Positions 1-7,400 of a stretch of 23,980 bases of DNA are shown here, in pieces. A program made the translations under genes and the position numbers. Every line of letters begins with the position of its first letter. Position 1 is the first letter of the stretch. The notes beneath the pieces were generated by a model. The model was not told the DNA's origin. It did no database searches and saw nothing but the letters and a program-made list of their open reading frames with translations. Location of the stretch: NCBI GenBank assembly GCA_964569025.1, contig CAZMSQ010000034.1, positions 1 to 23,980 of the forward strand, given 5' to 3'. This DNA is from CAZMSQ01 sp964569025. GTDB lineage: Bacteria; Bacteroidota; Bacteroidia; Chitinophagales; Saprospiraceae.

Positions 1-60
1 ATTCGAACCCGCGACCCTCAGCTTGGAAGGCTGATGCTCTACCAACTGAGCTACTCCCGC
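1..60 (-). tRNA. tRNA-Gly (TCC), cut by window edge
   Basis: The reverse complement begins with acceptor strand GCGGGAG. It continues with a standard D-arm, a five-pair anticodon stem TCAGC/GCTGA around loop CTTCCAA (anticodon TCC, glycine), and a T-arm start with GGTTCGAAT. The 3' part of the T-stem and the acceptor 3' strand lie beyond base 1. It is the third tRNA of a Thr-Tyr-Gly series on the same strand. Confidence 0.95.
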
Positions 61-140
61 TTGTAATTTGTCAAAGCTCTCCGCATTACGGAGTGCCACG
101 GCATTTTTATTACACCCTTGGTTCGGTGTAAAGACCCATG

Positions 141-223
141 TGGGGGTGATAGGATTCGAACCTATTCAGCTAGAAGCACCAGATTTACAGTCTGGCCCGG
201 CTCTCCCACTCCGGCGCACCCCC
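141..223 (-). tRNA. tRNA-Tyr (GTA)
   Basis: The reverse complement has acceptor GGGGGTG pairing with CACCCCC plus discriminator A. The anticodon loop is CTGTAAA (anticodon GTA, tyrosine), and a long variable arm makes this a class II tRNA of about 83 nt, as expected for bacterial tRNA-Tyr. The T-loop is GGTTCGAATCC. No CCA is encoded after the discriminator, so it would be added by the CCA-adding enzyme. Confidence 0.96.
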
Positions 224-306
224 TCAACTCTTGCAACACCTCCATCACTTTCAATCTCTCATTGTTTTGCAAACATTTTTACAAAACCAAACACGCTCTC
301 CAAAAG

Positions 307-382
307 TGGAGCCAGCAGAGGGACTCGAACCCCCGACCAGCTGATTACAAATCAGCTGCTCTACCAACTGAGCTATGCTGGC
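307..382 (-). tRNA. tRNA-Thr (TGT), CCA encoded
   Basis: The reverse complement has acceptor GCCAGCA pairing with TGCTGGC, discriminator T and then an encoded CCA (307-309). The anticodon stem GCTGA/TCAGC encloses loop TTTGTAA (anticodon TGT, threonine). It is the promoter-proximal tRNA of the series and the only complete one here with an encoded CCA. Confidence 0.96.
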
Positions 383-418
383 TTTTGCTTTTGAAAACCC
401 ATATTTTCAAAGCGATTG

Positions 419-426
419 CAAAGATA
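419..426 (-). promoter_or_regulatory. candidate -7 box of tRNA promoter
   Basis: On the minus strand this reads TATCTTTG, a full match to the Bacteroidota -7 consensus TAnnTTTG. Transcription would start near 411, about 29 bases before tRNA-Thr. I see no clear TTTG at the -33 position (446-450 reads TTTTC on the minus strand), so the call rests on the -7 box and its placement. Confidence 0.45.
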
Positions 427-480
427 CTGTTTTTCCACTGAAAGTGAAAACGGATTTTTCACATTTTTTTTGGCCGGGCA

Positions 481-503
481 GGAAAAAGAGGCAAGAGTCT
501 GCC
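481..503 (-). terminator. weak terminator after hpf
   Basis: On the minus strand, 17 bases after the hpf stop, GGCA-gactct-TGCC is followed by CTCTTTTTCC. The four-pair stem is short and the T-run is interrupted, so it would be a weak rho-independent terminator. Its place between hpf and the tRNA promoter is what makes it plausible. Confidence 0.3.
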
Positions 504-520
504 GAGGGGAGAAAAGGGGA

Positions 521-841
521 TTACTTTGTATTGCCTGCTCGCCGGGCGCGTTTTCTCATACGATACTTAAGAAGCTGCCTTTTGAGAGAGCGCATGGCTT
601 CTTCTAAGGATGACTCGATGGTGTGCCCGAACTCTCGCACGAAGACGATGCTGTCAGGTAGGGTGAGGCGTATTTCTGTGAAGGCCCCTTTCTTGTTTTC
701 TCTTTCTGGTTGTCTGAAGACTACATGCGCATCAATGACGCTATCAATAAACCGTTCCACCTGCTTGAGTTTTTCTTCAATACGGGCTAGTATCTGGGGA
801 TCAGCAGGGCGGCTTGATAAAGCAATCGTTGAAATCATCAT
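521..841 (-). CDS. hpf: ribosome hibernation promoting factor (short HPF/RaiA family)
   Basis: This 106-residue basic protein shows the HPF/RaiA (ribosomal subunit S30Ae) pattern. An N-terminal strand is followed by a helix rich in Lys and Glu (ARIEEKLKQVERF, about 19-31), a central strand region (VRE, DAHVVFRQ), a second helix (SSLEEAMRSLKRQLLKY) and a basic tail. Family members bind the small ribosomal subunit in the mRNA/tRNA channel and hold ribosomes inactive in stationary phase. The length fits the short type, which lacks the C-terminal dimerisation domain. It lies 105 bases downstream of xerC on the same strand and just before tRNA genes, an arrangement I know from many Bacteroidota. 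The divergence from E. coli proteins is normal for the phylum. Confidence 0.85.
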   Translation of the reverse strand: MMISTIALSSRPADPQILARIEEKLKQVERFIDSVIDAHVVFRQPERENKKGAFTEIRLTLPDSIVFVREFGHTIESSLEEAMRSLKRQLLKYRMRKRARRAGNTK

Positions 842-912
842 ACAGGCTCTGGTTTGCGTTGAGGAGAATACTCAGTTGAAACGCAAAAACAACCAGTCTG
901 ATATCTCGCAAT

Positions 913-941
913 GGCGTTTTAACACTTTGTTAAAGCTTGCC
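913..941. repeat. inverted repeat between xerC and hpf
   Basis: TTTAACA-CTT-TGTTAAA (918-934) is a perfect seven-base inverted repeat with a three-base centre, extended by an outer GGC/GCC pair across a small internal loop. It starts six bases beyond the xerC stop on the minus strand. No T-run follows on the minus strand, so it is not a standard terminator. It could be an operator, an RNA processing hairpin or part of the hpf leader. Confidence 0.5.
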
Positions 942-946
942 ATTGG

Positions 947-1891
947 TCACACCCCTTCATCCCCTGCTTTAGGATGAGACTGCCGATAGACTTCCTGCAA
1001 CCTCGCAATGGTGTTGTGTGTATATATCTGTGTCGCAGCCAGACTGCTGTGACCCATTAGTTCCTTTATAGCATTCAGCGGGGCACCCTGATTGGAAAGG
1101 TGGGTCGCAAAAGTATGTCTGAGAATGTGAGGGCTTTTCCGGCTCAGGCTTGTAATTTCTTGCAGATACGTACCGACAATATTCTGGATTAGGGTCGGAT
1201 AGGCAGGCCTTCCTGTATTACTCACAATGAGAAAGCCATTTGGTGTGTACGCTTTGTCCCTGACCGGTATATACTGCCTGAGGAGATTTTCCAAGGCAGG
1301 AATCATTGGCACAAGACGCTCCCTGGCACCCTTCCCGGTGATTCGAAGGTGATGATTAGACCAATCAATGTCCTTGTCCTTTAGAGCAATAAGTTCGGCT
1401 CTCCTGATTCCTGTGCTGTAAAGCAATTCGAGCACACACCGGTCGCGGCATCCGGGAAAGTCGTCAGCAAATGAGAGTTCTTCAAGAAGCAGCTCCATTC
1501 CTCTCCGCTCCACAAATTCCGGCAGCCTCTGACTAGTGCGCATCGCAATGACGCCTGTCATTGGAGAACGTGTCAGCCCTTTGCGCTTCTTTAAAAAGCG
1601 GTAGAAGCTTTTCAGCGATGCAATTTTGCGGTTCAGTGTCACTGCTGATAGTCCTGCACCTATGAGGCTAACCAACCATGCCCTGACATCGCCCCCCTGC
1701 ACTTGAGCGAATCTTGTGCACTCACATCCTGCAAGGTAGTCTGCAAATTGTCTGAGATCCGTGTGATATGCTTTAATAGTCAGTGGAGAATACCGTTTTT
1801 CTTGCTGGAGATAAGCGAGAAATTCTCCAATCTCATGGTCATAGAGACTGTCGTCGGGAGGGATTGGTAGTGAAGATTGAGATGAGTACAT
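947..1891 (-). CDS. xerC: tyrosine recombinase XerC/XerD family
   Basis: This 314-residue site-specific recombinase has an N-terminal SAM-like core-binding domain (about 20-115) and a C-terminal catalytic domain. The six active-site positions are visible: Arg163 (in TGIRRAEL), Lys187 (ITGKGARERLVP), His255 and Arg258 (HILRHTFATHL), His281 (MGHSS) and nucleophile Tyr290 (TQIYTH). XerC/XerD resolve chromosome dimers at dif at the end of replication. The position upstream of hpf and the tRNA genes suggests the chromosomal housekeeping recombinase rather than a mobile-element integrase, and no element boundaries are seen. I use xerC because that is how this syntenic copy is usually labelled; XerD cannot be excluded. 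The start codon overlaps the promoter of the divergent TonB-domain gene. Confidence 0.88.
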   Translation of the reverse strand: MYSSQSSLPIPPDDSLYDHEIGEFLAYLQQEKRYSPLTIKAYHTDLRQFADYLAGCECTRFAQVQGGDVRAWLVSLIGAGLSAVTLNRKIASLKSFYRFLKKRKGLTRSPMTGVIAMRTSQRLPEFVERRGMELLLEELSFADDFPGCRDRCVLELLYSTGIRRAELIALKDKDIDWSNHHLRITGKGARERLVPMIPALENLLRQYIPVRDKAYTPNGFLIVSNTGRPAYPTLIQNIVGTYLQEITSLSRKSPHILRHTFATHLSNQGAPLNAIKELMGHSSLAATQIYTHNTIARLQEVYRQSHPKAGDEGV

Positions 1892-1894
1892 TTG
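1864..1894 (+). promoter_or_regulatory. promoter of the TonB-domain gene, overlapping xerC start
   Basis: TTGG (1864-1867) and TACATTTG (1887-1894) are separated by 19 bases and match the Bacteroidota pattern TTTG-N19-21-TAnnTTTG. Transcription would start around 1901, leaving about 9 bases before the ATG at 1910, so the message is nearly leaderless. The -7 box covers the start codon of divergent xerC (1889-1891), so transcription of the two genes could interfere. Confidence 0.55.
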
Positions 1895-1909
1895 TAAAAA
1901 CTGCTAAGC

Positions 1910-2365
1910 ATGCAACGAGAAAAGAAAGATACACATTTTGTCAAGAAGCCTTATTACGTGGGTGGACTTTCAGCCATGCGGCAATTCATTTCAAGTCATT
2001 TGCAATACCCTCCTGAAGCGCTGCAGGGTCGGATTGAAGGTACGGTTCATGTGCGTTACACATTAGACCGCACCGGAGCAGTCATTGGCGCCCGCGTTAT
2101 TGCAGGCATCGGACATGGATGTGATGAGGAGGCTCTACGGGTGGTCAGACTCCTGAAGTTTCACGCTCCGAAAAATCAGGTGCAGAATATCAAGTTTCAC
2201 AAGACCATTCAAATCCACTTTCGCCTTCCTGCTCAAAATCCGCAAGACCAGCAGCCGGAATCTGTCTCCTACGTATACGCAATCACACCAAAAACACAGC
2301 CCGAAGTGGAAAAAAGTCCGACATCCGGAGTGATTACCTATTCATATACGATTAGCGGAACATAA
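1910..2365 (+). CDS. small TonB C-terminal-domain protein without membrane anchor
   Basis: This 151-residue protein carries a TonB C-terminal domain at about residues 14-106. It has the usual order: a YVGG-type turn, helix AMRQFISSHLQYP, strand EGTVHVRYTLDRTGAV, and EEALRVVRLLKF followed by a KTIQIHFRLP strand. TonB proteins normally carry a cytoplasmic-membrane anchor and a periplasmic spacer to energise outer-membrane receptors. Neither an anchor nor a signal peptide is present here, so the cellular location is unclear. The tail is polar with two similar SYxYxI stretches (near 123 and 143). The ATG at 1910 is chosen because the conserved YVGG region would be lost from the next Met (1976) and because a promoter fits just upstream. 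A scaffold or regulatory role is possible. Confidence 0.72.
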   Translation: MQREKKDTHFVKKPYYVGGLSAMRQFISSHLQYPPEALQGRIEGTVHVRYTLDRTGAVIGARVIAGIGHGCDEEALRVVRLLKFHAPKNQVQNIKFHKTIQIHFRLPAQNPQDQQPESVSYVYAITPKTQPEVEKSPTSGVITYSYTISGT

Positions 2366-2384
2366 TGCCCTTTTCCGGGCAACG

Positions 2385-2422
2385 AAAAAAGGTCCGTCAG
2401 GAAAACCTGACGGACCTTTTTT
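2385..2422. terminator. bidirectional rho-independent terminator
   Basis: An 11-pair perfect stem, GGTCCGTCAGG with CCTGACGGACC, encloses loop AAAA. It is flanked by A6 on the left and T6 on the right, so it reads as a strong terminator on both strands. It sits between the convergent TonB-domain gene (stop 2365) and the susD-like gene (stop 2445). Confidence 0.95.
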
Positions 2423-2444
2423 ATTATTTCCAAAGGGATTCTAA

Positions 2445-3809
2445 TTAGTTATCCCAGAACACGCGGTCTGTGAAGATATTCACATTGCCAGGCCAGTTAG
2501 CGGCATTGAACAGACGCTCATCCTGTGGGTAGGGGAAGCGACGAGCAACAGCACTTTGACCTGCGGCTGGCTGAAGATCTGGAATACCAGTTCTTCTCCA
2601 ATCGTTATATGGCTCTTGTGTAGTGTACAGGGCAATATACTTGTGAGTGATGATCTTCTCTTTAGAGATGGTGTTGCTTGTCTCAGAAGCCTGGGCATCA
2701 ACATACGCCTGATCATAGGTTCCGAACTTGTTCAACGAAGCGATGATAGCTTCATTGTGGGCAGCAGCGGCACCGTCGAGGTCACCGGTTTCGAGCAAAG
2801 CTTCTGCTTCGAGAAACTTAGTTTCTGCATAAGTAACGAATGGAATCGGGCTTCCAATTGAAGCGTAGTACGGCCCGAAACGAGAAACAGCTGGAGTGTT
2901 GTCAGGCACACCGGCAGCGGCTCCGCGATATTCCCCATTTTCATTGGTGGTGGCAAAGGCAGGACGACGTGGATCGTCAATACTGTTCATGAGATCCATC
3001 AGAAATCCTCCCATGACGACATCTCCGCGGTTTACCTCAAAGAGGTGCCATGGGTTACCGGATGCTGAAGTGGAGCCAAAGGCGAGTTGGGCATCTCCGC
3101 TGTTATCTGCGATTCCACCATCAGCCAGTGCAGTGAGTGCACCTTGATAATTGCCAAGGCGGACCGCGTAACGAGCGCGCAGAGAGTTTGCTGCTGCAAC
3201 CCAGGCAGACATGTCACCTCCATAAACCAAGTCGCCGGCACCAGGAGAGAATGTACTTGCAGCAGATGAGCAATTTGCTGCACCTTCGCGAAGAAGACCA
3301 TCAATTGCTGCATAAATATCTGCACCGCTGTCATAGCCAGGGTTCAGTCCTTCATTGACAGTACCGTTCAGAGCCTGCGAGTAAGGTACAGCATCAAAAA
3401 GATCAACTATGGTTGCCATGGCTGAAGCTGTCATAATCTGAGCAACCCCTTTGAAGTGAGGAGACTCAGAAGCGTCTGCCTTGTCCATCACGAGTTTGAA
3501 GTCCATCAATGCACCTGAGTACATATTCGACCAAGCGTTATTCAGGTCATTTTCTTTAACCTGATACACTTCGTAAGAGGAGTGCTGCCTGTCAACACCA
3601 GCGTGTTGCTGTGCCCAGATTGACACAAAGCGACCAAAATCACCTCCCAGAACAAACGCATAGGTAGTTTGCGCGCTTGGCAAGAGGTTTTCCATTGGTG
3701 CATCGACCGGATTGTTCGGGTCAATATTGAGATCGTAATCGATGAAATTACAGCTGCTGACGATGAGCACAAAGCTCAGTGCAGTAAGCTGATAGATTAT
3801 TTTTTTCAT
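2445..3809 (-). CDS. SusD/RagB-family outer-membrane lipoprotein
   Basis: This 454-residue protein has a lipoprotein signal ending in VLIVSSC with the lipid-bearing Cys at 20. It continues with the SusD-like start IDPNNPxDAPMENLLPSAQ and a helical body typical of the SusD-like_2 group. SusD proteins sit on the outer surface as a hinged lid over the SusC barrel and bind the substrate. It lies 49 bases downstream of the SusC gene on the same strand, the normal susC-susD order. There are C-terminal RRTGIPDL and RRFPYPQDER segments, as often seen in this family. The ligand is unknown: no glycosidase, peptidase or SusE/F-like gene is adjacent, so starch binding should not be assumed. A strong terminator follows. 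Confidence 0.93.
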   Translation of the reverse strand: MKKIIYQLTALSFVLIVSSCNFIDYDLNIDPNNPVDAPMENLLPSAQTTYAFVLGGDFGRFVSIWAQQHAGVDRQHSSYEVYQVKENDLNNAWSNMYSGALMDFKLVMDKADASESPHFKGVAQIMTASAMATIVDLFDAVPYSQALNGTVNEGLNPGYDSGADIYAAIDGLLREGAANCSSAASTFSPGAGDLVYGGDMSAWVAAANSLRARYAVRLGNYQGALTALADGGIADNSGDAQLAFGSTSASGNPWHLFEVNRGDVVMGGFLMDLMNSIDDPRRPAFATTNENGEYRGAAAGVPDNTPAVSRFGPYYASIGSPIPFVTYAETKFLEAEALLETGDLDGAAAAHNEAIIASLNKFGTYDQAYVDAQASETSNTISKEKIITHKYIALYTTQEPYNDWRRTGIPDLQPAAGQSAVARRFPYPQDERLFNAANWPGNVNIFTDRVFWDN

Positions 3810-3858
3810 TCTTTCGAAGATTTAATTTTCAAAAATGTGTTTGTCCCGGTGATTCTAC

Positions 3859-6800
3859 TTAGAATCCAACTCTTAGACCGATGGAATAGCTCTTTGTGTT
3901 GGGCATGTTGAAATAATCAAGACCCTGAGCATTCGATGCACCGTAAAGGTTTGTTTCGGGATCGATCCCTGTGAATGGGGTATCCAGGAACAGGTTACGT
4001 GCAGATACAGTCAGGGATAGCGAGCGGAAAGGAGTACTTTCAATCATGCTGCCCGGGAACTGGTAGCTAAGAGACACATCACGAAGACGGACCCAGCTTG
4101 CATCTTCTACGAAATCTTCTGTGTTGTCACCAAAGAAACCATTGGCATTGCCAAATGCAAGCCAGTTTTCATCGAGAAGAACTTCCTGAGTGTTTGCACC
4201 TCCTGTCACAGGCATACCATTTGCATCGAGAACAAGGTTTCCTTCAGCATCAAAAGTTGCAACTGCTCCATCAAAAACGGTCGTAGTGCCTCGCAGATCA
4301 GCAGTTTCCTGAGAAGTTCCCCAGAAATAAAGGGCTCCTTTTGTACCATTCCATACAACACCACCCTGCTTGACATCAAGGAGTGCAGACAATGAGAAGC
4401 CTTTATAAGTAAAGGTATTGCGGAATCCAACAGTAAAATCCGGTAGTGCAGTACCCCAATCAGTTTCGTTGGGATCAAGGATTGGGAATCCGTCGGCACC
4501 AATAACACGGTTGCCAGCAGCATCGCGATAAAATCCAAAACCAAAGATAGAACCATAAGGTACACCAACTACGGCACGGGTAGACGCACCGGTGAAACCT
4601 CCAAGGTAAACGTTGTCAACACCTTCTGCGAGTTCATCAACATTGTTGACGTTGCGCGTAAAGTTGACATTAAACTCCCAGTTGAAATCACCGCGAACAG
4701 GGTTGGCATACAAGATTGCCTCGATACCTTTATTCGATACTTTTGCAGCATTCTCAATAGTTGCATCGAAACCTGTAGAACCTGTCAGCGGCACTCCAAG
4801 AATAATATCCTCAGATGTTGAGTTGTAGTAAGTCAGGTCAAGTCCGAGACGGTTATTGAAGAATCTCAGGTCAGTACCAACTTCAAATGACTTCTGAATT
4901 TCCGGACGCAACTGTGGATTCCCACGGGTATCACTCAGAGTGAAAGCGGCAGTTCCAAGGGCAGGGAAATATACTCCTGTAGGTGAAACCCATCCGTCAG
5001 TAACGATAGAAGAATTAAAGTAGGTATTGGTTGAGTACGCAAATGTACCGAGTCCAACAAGACCATAGGAGGCGCGAAGCTTTCCAAAAGACAATACATC
5101 GTTATTATCCATTAACTCGGAGAACACAAAACTTCCGCTGACAGACCAGTAGTCGTAAGGGTTATTCTCTTCTGGAATTGAAATATCATAGTCCAGTCGG
5201 TAAGTTCCATTCAAGAACAAGTAGTCATTGATGCCAAACTCAAGGCTTGCGTAATACCCCATTACCCGGCCAATGTTGTTATTGACGGAGACAAAGAAGC
5301 TCTGGGTATTTGAAATATCGTAGAATCCAGGGATAACCAGTGAGTTTCCTTCTGAGTACTCATTGTCAAGCGTAAATTGACGAATGTTTTGACCAAGGGT
5401 CAATCGTGCATTCAGCCAGTCGTTGATATCACGGTTGAAATTCAGGATTAGATCTGAATTCACCCGCTTGCTTGTGTAAAGATCTTCGAAGACCTGACCT
5501 GAAGGAAGCGTCCGAGAACCGATTGCAAAATACTGCTTGCGGTCATCTGTGTAGTAGTCAATACCCGAGCGCCAGGTCAGATTCACCCAGTCATTGACAT
5601 CCCAACTGAAATTCAGGTTGGCAATCAGGCGGTTCACATTGTCATTGAGAGGGTTGCGGTAAGAAGTCCAAAATGGGTTGTCATACCCTCCACCACCGCG
5701 GTAATTGCGCTGTCTGCCGTTTGGAAACTGGAATGCCAGACTATTCTCGCTATCGATATCCTTTGGATCAAGTCCGGCAGAGTTGTCAAATGTTGGAGAC
5801 GTTCTTTGAAGGCCGAGCATCACACCAGATGTGTTTGAGCCCTGCTCGATTCTTGTTCCTCCAGAATTGATGTACTGCACACCAACGCCGAGGTTGATGT
5901 TGTCATCAAGTTTTGTATCTGCATTGACACTAAAGTTGATCCGTGTGAACTCGTTATTCGGAATGATACCCTGATCCTGAAGGAATCCGGCAGAGAAACG
6001 AAGGCTGGAAACCTCGTTTGATGCTGTAATACCGAGGTTATGGCTTGTGGATACTCCCGTCCGGAAGAACTCATACGGATCATACGCATTCACAGGCTGG
6101 CCATTTGCCAATGGGCTGCTCTGACCAACTATGGCACCGTTTGGATCCCATCCAACTCCTGTTTGATTGTAAAAATCAGCAACCTGACCCCATTGTGCAC
6201 GCAGGTAATCAGGATCAGTCGTGTAGCTCAGCGTATCAATTCGAGGGCCCCAAGAGTATCCGGATCCAGTCTGTGGACCGGCGTAGTTACCAAAAAGACC
6301 CTGAGCATAGGTGCTTTGTAAATCCATCACTTTATTATACTCGCTAAAAGTCAGGTTGGCGGAATAATCAACTTGAACTTTCTGCTTACCTGCCTTTCCT
6401 CTCTTGGTCGTAATGATGATGGCACCATTCCCGGCAAGGCTACCGTAAATTGCAGTTGCCGCTGCACCTTTCAGGACAGAAATGTCTTCGATTTCGTCTT
6501 GATTGATATCAATCGCACGATTTGAATAGGCGACAGATGCGACTTCTGAACCGGAGCGAAGTTGGCTGTTGTCGATAGGAACACCGTCAACGACGATTAG
6601 AGGTTGGTTGTTGCCGTTAATGGTTGCTGCGCCTCGAATAAGGAAGAATGAGGAGCCACCAGCAGCACCAGTAGAACCGGTCACTTGCATACCGGCTACT
6701 TTTCCGGAGAGAGCCTGAACGAGGTTGGTCTCATTGGCTTTCAGCACCTCGCTTCCATCCACTTTTTGGACAGCGTAGCCAACTGACTTTTCGTCTCGAC

Positions 6801-7128
6801 GTACTCCAAGTGCGGTTACAACTGCCTCACTGAGCGTCAGACCCTGCGAAAGGGTAACGTCTACAGAATTAGAAGCACCGAGAGGAATCTCTTGAGTCTC
6901 GAAACCGGTGTAGCTGAAGACAAGCATATCGCCACCTTCAGGTACCTGTAACTCGTAACTCCCGTCAACATCCGTGATGGTACCAGCGGTCGTGCCCTTT
7001 ACCAGCACGCTGGCACCGATAAGGGGCTCACCGTCACTACCAGTGACCATCCCGGACACTGTCCGCTGTGCGAGTGCTGTACCCATCACAAACAGGGACA
7101 TCGTGAGCAAAAGGAGAAGTTTTTTCAT
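3859..7128 (-). CDS. SusC/RagA-family TonB-linked outer-membrane transporter
   Basis: This 1089-residue protein has a signal peptide cleaved after ALA at about 20 and a carboxypeptidase-like regulatory domain at about 22-95 (GEPLIGASVLVKGT). A plug domain follows, with ALSGKVAGMQV and the SusC hallmark PLIVVDGVPID (176-186), and then a long beta-barrel ending in terminal Phe (IGLRVGF). Such proteins import large nutrients through the outer membrane with TonB energy and pair with a SusD lid, encoded directly downstream. No anti-sigma/ECF regulator or hybrid two-component system lies next to it, so the control is not seen. The start is supported by the signal peptide. The upstream region 7129-7400 holds repeated AATTTAAC words. 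The substrate is unknown. Confidence 0.95.
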   Translation of the reverse strand: MKKLLLLLTMSLFVMGTALAQRTVSGMVTGSDGEPLIGASVLVKGTTAGTITDVDGSYELQVPEGGDMLVFSYTGFETQEIPLGASNSVDVTLSQGLTLSEAVVTALGVRRDEKSVGYAVQKVDGSEVLKANETNLVQALSGKVAGMQVTGSTGAAGGSSFFLIRGAATINGNNQPLIVVDGVPIDNSQLRSGSEVASVAYSNRAIDINQDEIEDISVLKGAAATAIYGSLAGNGAIIITTKRGKAGKQKVQVDYSANLTFSEYNKVMDLQSTYAQGLFGNYAGPQTGSGYSWGPRIDTLSYTTDPDYLRAQWGQVADFYNQTGVGWDPNGAIVGQSSPLANGQPVNAYDPYEFFRTGVSTSHNLGITASNEVSSLRFSAGFLQDQGIIPNNEFTRINFSVNADTKLDDNINLGVGVQYINSGGTRIEQGSNTSGVMLGLQRTSPTFDNSAGLDPKDIDSENSLAFQFPNGRQRNYRGGGGYDNPFWTSYRNPLNDNVNRLIANLNFSWDVNDWVNLTWRSGIDYYTDDRKQYFAIGSRTLPSGQVFEDLYTSKRVNSDLILNFNRDINDWLNARLTLGQNIRQFTLDNEYSEGNSLVIPGFYDISNTQSFFVSVNNNIGRVMGYYASLEFGINDYLFLNGTYRLDYDISIPEENNPYDYWSVSGSFVFSELMDNNDVLSFGKLRASYGLVGLGTFAYSTNTYFNSSIVTDGWVSPTGVYFPALGTAAFTLSDTRGNPQLRPEIQKSFEVGTDLRFFNNRLGLDLTYYNSTSEDIILGVPLTGSTGFDATIENAAKVSNKGIEAILYANPVRGDFNWEFNVNFTRNVNNVDELAEGVDNVYLGGFTGASTRAVVGVPYGSIFGFGFYRDAAGNRVIGADGFPILDPNETDWGTALPDFTVGFRNTFTYKGFSLSALLDVKQGGVVWNGTKGALYFWGTSQETADLRGTTTVFDGAVATFDAEGNLVLDANGMPVTGGANTQEVLLDENWLAFGNANGFFGDNTEDFVEDASWVRLRDVSLSYQFPGSMIESTPFRSLSLTVSARNLFLDTPFTGIDPETNLYGASNAQGLDYFNMPNTKSYSIGLRVGF

Positions 7129-7251
7129 AACAATGGTGTTTTTGTGAAAAAATGATACATTCTATACAATGAAATGTTAACTGAATTTAACACCTTACCG
7201 CTGCCTGCGGATACAAAACAAATGCCTGATTTATCTCCAATAAGACTTACA

Positions 7252-7282
7252 CAAAATAGGTACTCTCCTTCCATTATCCAAA
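7252..7282 (-). promoter_or_regulatory. candidate promoter of the susC-susD pair
   Basis: On the minus strand, TTTG (7282-7279) is followed after 20 bases by TATTTTG (7258-7252), one base shorter than the TAnnTTTG consensus. The start would be near 7245, giving a leader of about 117 bases. An alternative full -7 match, TAAATTTG, lies at 7367-7360 but has no clear -33 box. Either is only a candidate. Confidence 0.3.
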
Positions 7283-7349
7283 TAAAATGGATTTTCCTCC
7301 ACGTGAAATACCGCTGTAAACTTAGCATATTTCAGGCTTGCGTAAAAAA

Positions 7350-7369
7350 AAATTTAACGCAAATTTAAC
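7350..7369. repeat. tandem AAATTTAAC words upstream of susC
   Basis: AAATTTAAC occurs at 7350-7358 and again at 7361-7369, 11 bases apart (about one helical turn). The core AATTTAAC recurs in the same orientation at 7184-7191. The second copy overlaps a possible minus-strand -7 box. The spacing resembles binding sites for a regulator on one DNA face, but the region is AT-rich, so chance is not excluded. Confidence 0.35.
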
Positions 7370-7400
7370 TTACAAGACTTAAATGGTTATGTGCGGAAGA

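Noticed and set aside
444..471. GTGAAAA-cggat-TTTTCAC followed by T8, resembling a plus-strand terminator
   Set aside because: No plus-strand gene precedes it, the stem is almost only A-T, and it overlaps the expected upstream part of the minus-strand tRNA promoter.
375..977. 200-codon open frame on the plus strand
   Set aside because: It runs antisense through hpf and across tRNA and intergenic sequence; the translation has no family resemblance while hpf is clearly recognised.
947..1891. Integrase of a mobile element inserted at the tRNA genes
   Set aside because: A tyrosine recombinase near tRNAs suggests it, but the xerC-hpf-tRNA order is a housekeeping arrangement and no attachment repeats or cargo were seen.
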